A stretch of DNA of 26,782 nucleotides from Hypsibius dujardini (Eukaryota > Tardigrada > Eutardigrada > Parachela > Hypsibiidae), in the NCBI GenBank assembly GCA_001579985.1, contig LRSR01007003.1, positions 1-26,782 of the forward strand, given 5' to 3'. Below the pieces are notes generated by a model that made no database searches, was not told the origin of the DNA, and saw only the letters and a list, made by a program, of their open reading frames with translations. Position numbers and translations under genes: made by a program. This document shows, in pieces, positions 22,904-26,782 of the stretch; positions within the stretch are counted from its first letter, which is position 1; every line of letters begins with the position of its first letter.

Positions 22904-23155
22904 GAGGTATGAATCGTCTGGATACGAATTGTCTGGGTGCGACCTGTCCGCTCGCGCGTAACACACAGGGTGCATGCAATAAATTCTACATATGCAATAC
23001 GTGTAGATCCCCATATGCATATGCAACAACGATTGAGTAGTAGTTCATTGGGTAGTAAGTACACTGCACATGACGTATGAGGGAGAAAGACACTGGGACC
23101 CACACGAAGGTGACACAATATACGGTGAGTTTCAGGCATACTCTGTACTGCTAGG

Positions 23156-23162
23156 TATAAAA
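23156..23162 (+). promoter_or_regulatory. TATA box of the GPCR gene
   Basis: TATAAAA lies 128 bp before the GPCR start codon, predicting transcription from about 23186 and a 5' UTR of about 100 nt. That would make the acceptor-like TTTTTTGCAG ending at 23190 incidental. Confidence 0.5.
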
Positions 23163-23289
23163 CCGCAGATGTAGTGCGCCTTTTTTGCAGCTGATCACTT
23201 TCGATGCGGCGACCGTTCGAGAGCACAGGCCAGAACAGGTTGTGAACTGTCAATTATTGACCTTTGTGAACGGACACGCTGACGGGAAT

Positions 23290-26200
23290 ATGGAAAGACT
23301 GCAACTGCCATCCATCCGCTGGAACGTGTCTGACCTGCAGCGTTTGCTTCCGAATCTCACCGGGAACGAGAATGGGATGGTTAACGGTTCCGTGAACGGG
23401 ACGACGACGATGACGGACCTAGCGACGACGCATCCGCTGCTGTATCTCCGGACGCACTTCACCCTGATGGTCGTGCTGGTCTTTGTGCTGATCTCCAGCA
23501 CCGTTGTCGGCACGATCGGGAACCTCTTGGTAAACTCTGTCCGTATACAGTACAATTTGCGTATACATGATTTCTACATGAAGTCGATGCTACGGTCTTC
23601 CAGATAGTTGAGGACAAATTTAACATAGAATGTCATGGTAGTTGACAATCGTTTTTAGCATACCTCATTTATGGTTCATTCTCAGGATAACGAATTCATC
23701 CAAATAGTTTAGCATGGCTTATGCTACCGCATACTGATTACACATGCGTCTTTCTCATCCCTAGGTGATTCTGACGTTGACTCTTGTTCAGGTGCGTGTC
23801 GTTAATACGAGATCGGAATATGATAAAATGATTTTTAACCCCGACACGCCCATTTTGTTCGCTTTCATGTTAGGTCTGTGTTGTGGTGGCATTAATCATT
23901 CCATAATCTCATATGAGAAGCGCAGATGTTTTCGGAAACGTTTTTGGCTTCAAACTTAATTTAACTAATTATTATATAACGCCATGAGCCACGCACGAGG
24001 GGCTTCTGTTGAGATGCCTTGTGTTTGTGGATTTCTTAGAGCCTCCGCAGTGTCGGCAACATGTTCATCCTCAATCTCGCTCTGGCTGACCTCGTCATCA
24101 GCACGACTGTCGTACCCTTCAACGCCGTCGGTGAGACGTTTACGCTGTAATTAGTTTATTTGCAAACCAAACATGCTCCCACAAAGAGGTGACCTTTAGG
24201 GCTTGTAACATGCGCGTGCGAGACAGTCACTCCTTTTTCAGTCCAGCCACTAGAATTGCCGGTAATAAATGATTTTAGGAACAATATTCAGATTTTGATA
24301 TTTTTTATAGTTTCTGACCCAAAATAATTTTGGGAATCGATTGGCATCAGCCGAATTTCGATCAAAAGTCAGGGGGCGGAGCTAGAGCGTTTTGATTGGT
24401 CGCTTGCTCTAGTCGCTTGATTGTTTGATTGATTCACTGGGTAGTGGTCCTCGATCCTTTGATCCTCGACAAATAATCAGCTAATCCAATCGATTCCAAA
24501 CTGAATTTTGGTTAGAACAATATTGAGAAGAGTGGGTTTCAATTTACGGGAAAAGTCTCACTATACACAAGGAAAGCAGAATGCAATACCGTATTCCCCC
24601 GATCTCAAGGGACACTTTTTTGCCCTACCAGTTAATTTGATCCAACCCGGATCTTATCTGTTCATCCCCGTTTGCTATTGTTTACCTACAATCAATCAAT
24701 CGACTGATTCAATCCTACGTCAAGAAATGCCACTTAATCAATCAATCAATCGCTGCGACGTTGCTCTTAAATTTCAACCAATCACGAGACAGTGAATCCG
24801 ATTGAACAGTCAACCGATGACTGGAGAGGGTGGGGCTTAACTGTCCCTTGAGATCGGGGGAATACGGTAACAGGGTGACTGAGTTAGAGCCATTCTGCTA
24901 TCACAAGCGGTTTATTGGCCATAACTTGGTCGCCGAGTATTCTGACCGTGTACATATGTTAAAAATACTAATGGCTGGGAGAAGAAAACTTATCAGCAGT
25001 GATCCCTCCCCTGCGTCCGTCGTCAATACGCAGGAACGATATTGAATTATTATAAACAATAATTAGAAACTACTTTTCGCAATAATACGGCTTCATCTCA
25101 GCCTAAATTTAATCCTGGATAAGTTCAGATTTGGCGCGCTCATCCGCCTGTTAGATTATATTTAAAGGTCTCAATCCAGAACACGAGAAAACCGTTTCAT
25201 CGATCCACAGGTGCACTGAACGGGGAGGTTGCCTTTCTCAACGATAACATGTTGTGTAACGTCATTGGCTCAGTCTGCGGTGAGTCAGCAAAAAGACTCA
25301 GCGAGATCAGTTTAACTGCTTCCTGTTTTCCGCGACGCTCTCCCAGCATCCCTGTTCTTTAACCATTTATGCTGCCCATCCTTTTTCTATTTCATATTTC
25401 AGCCCCTGCTTGTATGAGCTCAATGTGGAACATGTGCGTGATCAGCCTAAATCGGTAAGCTCTTCCCATTGTGTGTGTCTGTGCGTCTGTGCGTCTGTGC
25501 GTCTGTGCGTCTGTGTGTCTGTGCGTCTGTGCGTCTGTGTGTGTCTGTGCGTCTGTGCGTCTGTGTGTCTGTGTGTCTGTGCGTCTGTGCGTCTGTGTGT
25601 CTGTGTGTCTGTGCATCTGTGTGTCTGAGTCTATGTGTGTCTGTGTGTCTGAGTCTATGTGTGTCTGTGTGTCTGTGCGTCTGTGTGTGTGTGGCAAACA
25701 GGAAGTGCTGCAGGAAGTAGGAAATCTTTTCGAGGCACCAGTTCATTTCTGGCAGTCAGAGCGGTTCATGCAAGAAGAACATAAAAATCGAGCGGACTGC
25801 CGCTCGGCAGGAAATGCTATACAGTGTATGTATATGTACACGTACATCACGACGAGTACAGTAATTGCACACAAAAGAGGGTGACCTCTGGGAAAAGGTT
25901 TCAGACCCTTGCGACTTCATGCAACGACAGTAAAAACGTGAAAATAAAAATTGAGAGAAAGGTAAATATAAAAATAAAAGGAAGATTGAAAAATTAAAAT
26001 TAAAGATAAAAAAAAGATTTTTCATGCAACGGCAATAGAAAAAACTCGTCATGCTTCAGTAAAAAAAGAGAACCACTTGTGATACAGGACATCGCAGGAC
26101 ATCGCAGGACATCGCTGAAGATCGCAGGACATTTTGAACAGAATCTTTCGCAAAACATTTTATCCACACAACTACCGGTAATATGCTTCTTAATCTTTAT

Positions 26201-26682
26201 GCAGTTAAAGCCCAAACAATGATCGCAACATGTATTGTAAGGATGGGCAGGCAATTCACGATCGTGCATTGAAAAAAAATAATTCGAATAATGAATCGGG
26301 AGAGCTCCCACCACACCACACCTTAAAATCGGCAGATCCTTGAAGCTTTTCTTACATATGAAACTTTTCTCGTGCCATAAGTTAAGTTACAGTTAAACTG
26401 TTAGCCAACTATTCTTCTGGAACCTCAATTTGCAGTTACATCCTGATCTGCTATCCACATCTCTACAAACAACTGTTCACGCCCTGGAGCACCTTTTTCA
26501 TCTGCTTCATGATTTGGTTCTTGTGTCATATGGCTCATATTCCGAACCATGTTGGTTAGTAGCAACAACAATAAACATGTGACTATTCCCGAACTATTAC
26601 TATGTTAAAGTAACCGTCCTATTACAGGATGGGGCAAAATTTCGTGGAACCCGGATTTCTACTTATGCACATTTGATGTTCT
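23290..26682 (+). CDS. Rhodopsin-family GPCR, melatonin-receptor-like, 3' part beyond the window
   Basis: Exons 23290-23529, 23765-23791, 24040-24130, 25211-25279, 25403-25454, 26436-26554 and 26628-26682 join in phase to 217 codons plus 2 nt; the donor GTAAGC at 26683 leads out of the window. The extracellular N-terminus has sequons at N12, N22, N32 and N36. TM1 holds GTIGNLL (N78, N1.50); TM2 LALADLV (D106, D2.50, 28 residues on as expected); TM3 C135 (C3.25) and, exactly 25 residues later, R160 in NRY; TM4 W187 (W4.50) and IPN; ECL2 NPDFYLCTF with C213 for the C135 disulfide. NRY instead of DRY and the IWxL...PN...YxCTF pattern resemble melatonin receptors; Tre1/moody-type receptors are an alternative. 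The ligand is unknown. TM5-TM7 are not visible. Confidence 0.9.
24587..24869. mobile_element. MITE with perfect 28-bp inverted repeats, in GPCR intron 3
   Basis: Positions 24587-24614 and 24842-24869 are perfect reverse complements over 28 bp. Taking TA at 24587-24588 and 24868-24869 as the target duplication, the element is 24589-24867 (279 bp) with TIRs starting CCGTATTCCCCCGATC. TA duplication and size fit a Tc1/mariner-class non-autonomous element. The interior has several (AATC)n runs and no transposase. Perfect TIRs suggest recent insertion. Confidence 0.85.
25469..25692. repeat. (GTCTGTGC/GTCTGTGT)n minisatellite, GPCR intron 5
   Basis: An 8-bp alternation of CTGTGTGT and CTGTGCGT, with TCTGAGTCTATGTGTG variants toward the end, starting 15-20 nt after the intron 5 donor. 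The ORFs on both strands across it are low-complexity by-products. Confidence 0.95.
26086..26131. repeat. 10-bp tandem repeat GGACATCGCA, GPCR intron 5
   Basis: Three to four copies of GGACATCGCA, the later ones decayed (CTGAAGATCGCAGGACATTT). Confidence 0.8.
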
Positions 26683-26727
26683 GTAAGCAGGCATTCACTA
26701 CCGGCAGCCAGGCAAAAATAGACACTA

Positions 26728-26782
26728 AGAGAGACAGCAGAGACAGACAACCCGACAGACAGACAGACAGACAGACAGACAG
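26728..26782. repeat. (CAGA)n array at the right window edge, GPCR intron 7
   Basis: GAGACAGCAGAGACAG-type units become pure CAGA and run off the window, beginning about 45 nt after the donor at 26683. Confidence 0.9.

Larger units (their letters stand above)
19183..23155. other. Gene-poor 4-kb intergenic region between POLE and the GPCR
   Basis: Apart from the POLE polyadenylation signal and the 21-, 31-, 28- and 34-bp arrays, this is AT-rich sequence without recognisable genes. The longest repeat-free ORF (21173-21646, +) has no recognisable domain and a composition like its flanks. A tRNA-like GGTTCGATCC box at about 21082 does not extend to a full tRNA. Confidence 0.6.

Noticed and set aside
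23185-23190. Upstream 5'-UTR intron of the GPCR ending at TTTTTTGCAG
   Set aside because: A TATA box about 30 bp upstream explains a transcript start here without an intron. Not excluded without transcript data.
25392-25884. His/Thr/Asp- or Cys/Val-rich ORFs on both strands
   Set aside because: By-products of the CTGTGTGT/CTGTGCGT array in a GPCR intron.

Overview
This window is nuclear DNA from an intron-rich animal. Coding exons are split by spliceosomal introns (nearly all GT-AG), the proteins are clearly metazoan, and introns and intergenic DNA carry microsatellites, minisatellites and small inverted-repeat elements. Short introns, CTGT/CAGA and TGAT tetranucleotide repeats and a melatonin-receptor-like GPCR suggest a small invertebrate. 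A tardigrade is my guess, but nothing here proves the phylum.

Layout. (1) At the left edge, the 5' end of a minus-strand gene reads out of the window (1-156); it encodes an N-terminus with one hydrophobic segment. (2) 157-997 is a divergent intergenic region with a CRE-type palindrome and a ~122-bp MITE. (3) 998-2776 (+) is prohibitin 1: six exons, 271 aa, complete. (4) 3641-5206 (-) is an unrecognised gene of about five exons, ~316 aa. One of its introns holds a second copy of the same MITE in the opposite orientation. (5) 5207-5561 is a 355-bp divergent promoter region with helically spaced 22-bp repeats. (6) 5562-18921 (+) is the catalytic subunit of DNA polymerase epsilon (POLE): 31 exons rebuilt with every phase consistent, 2304 aa, with intact exonuclease, polymerase, Fe-S cysteine and C-terminal zinc-finger motifs. 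(7) About 4 kb without a convincing gene (19183-23155) holds at least four tandem-repeat arrays. (8) 23290-26682 (+) is a rhodopsin-family GPCR, melatonin-receptor-like, seven exons from the N-terminus to ECL2, continuing past the right edge.

Functions. PHB1 is a mitochondrial inner-membrane scaffold, POLE is the leading-strand replicase, and the GPCR is a surface receptor. They share no pathway. The divergent pair POLE/unknown gene could be co-regulated.

Most unusual structure. CAGA/CTGT-type arrays recur in eight POLE introns and two GPCR introns, mostly starting just after the 5' splice site. There are three kinds of MITE-like elements, one with perfect 28-bp terminal inverted repeats flanked by TA. 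Downstream of POLE is an old 21-bp tandem repeat that has kept exact period. POLE has a GC-AG intron kept in frame by homology and a CX4C pair in its first C-terminal zinc finger.
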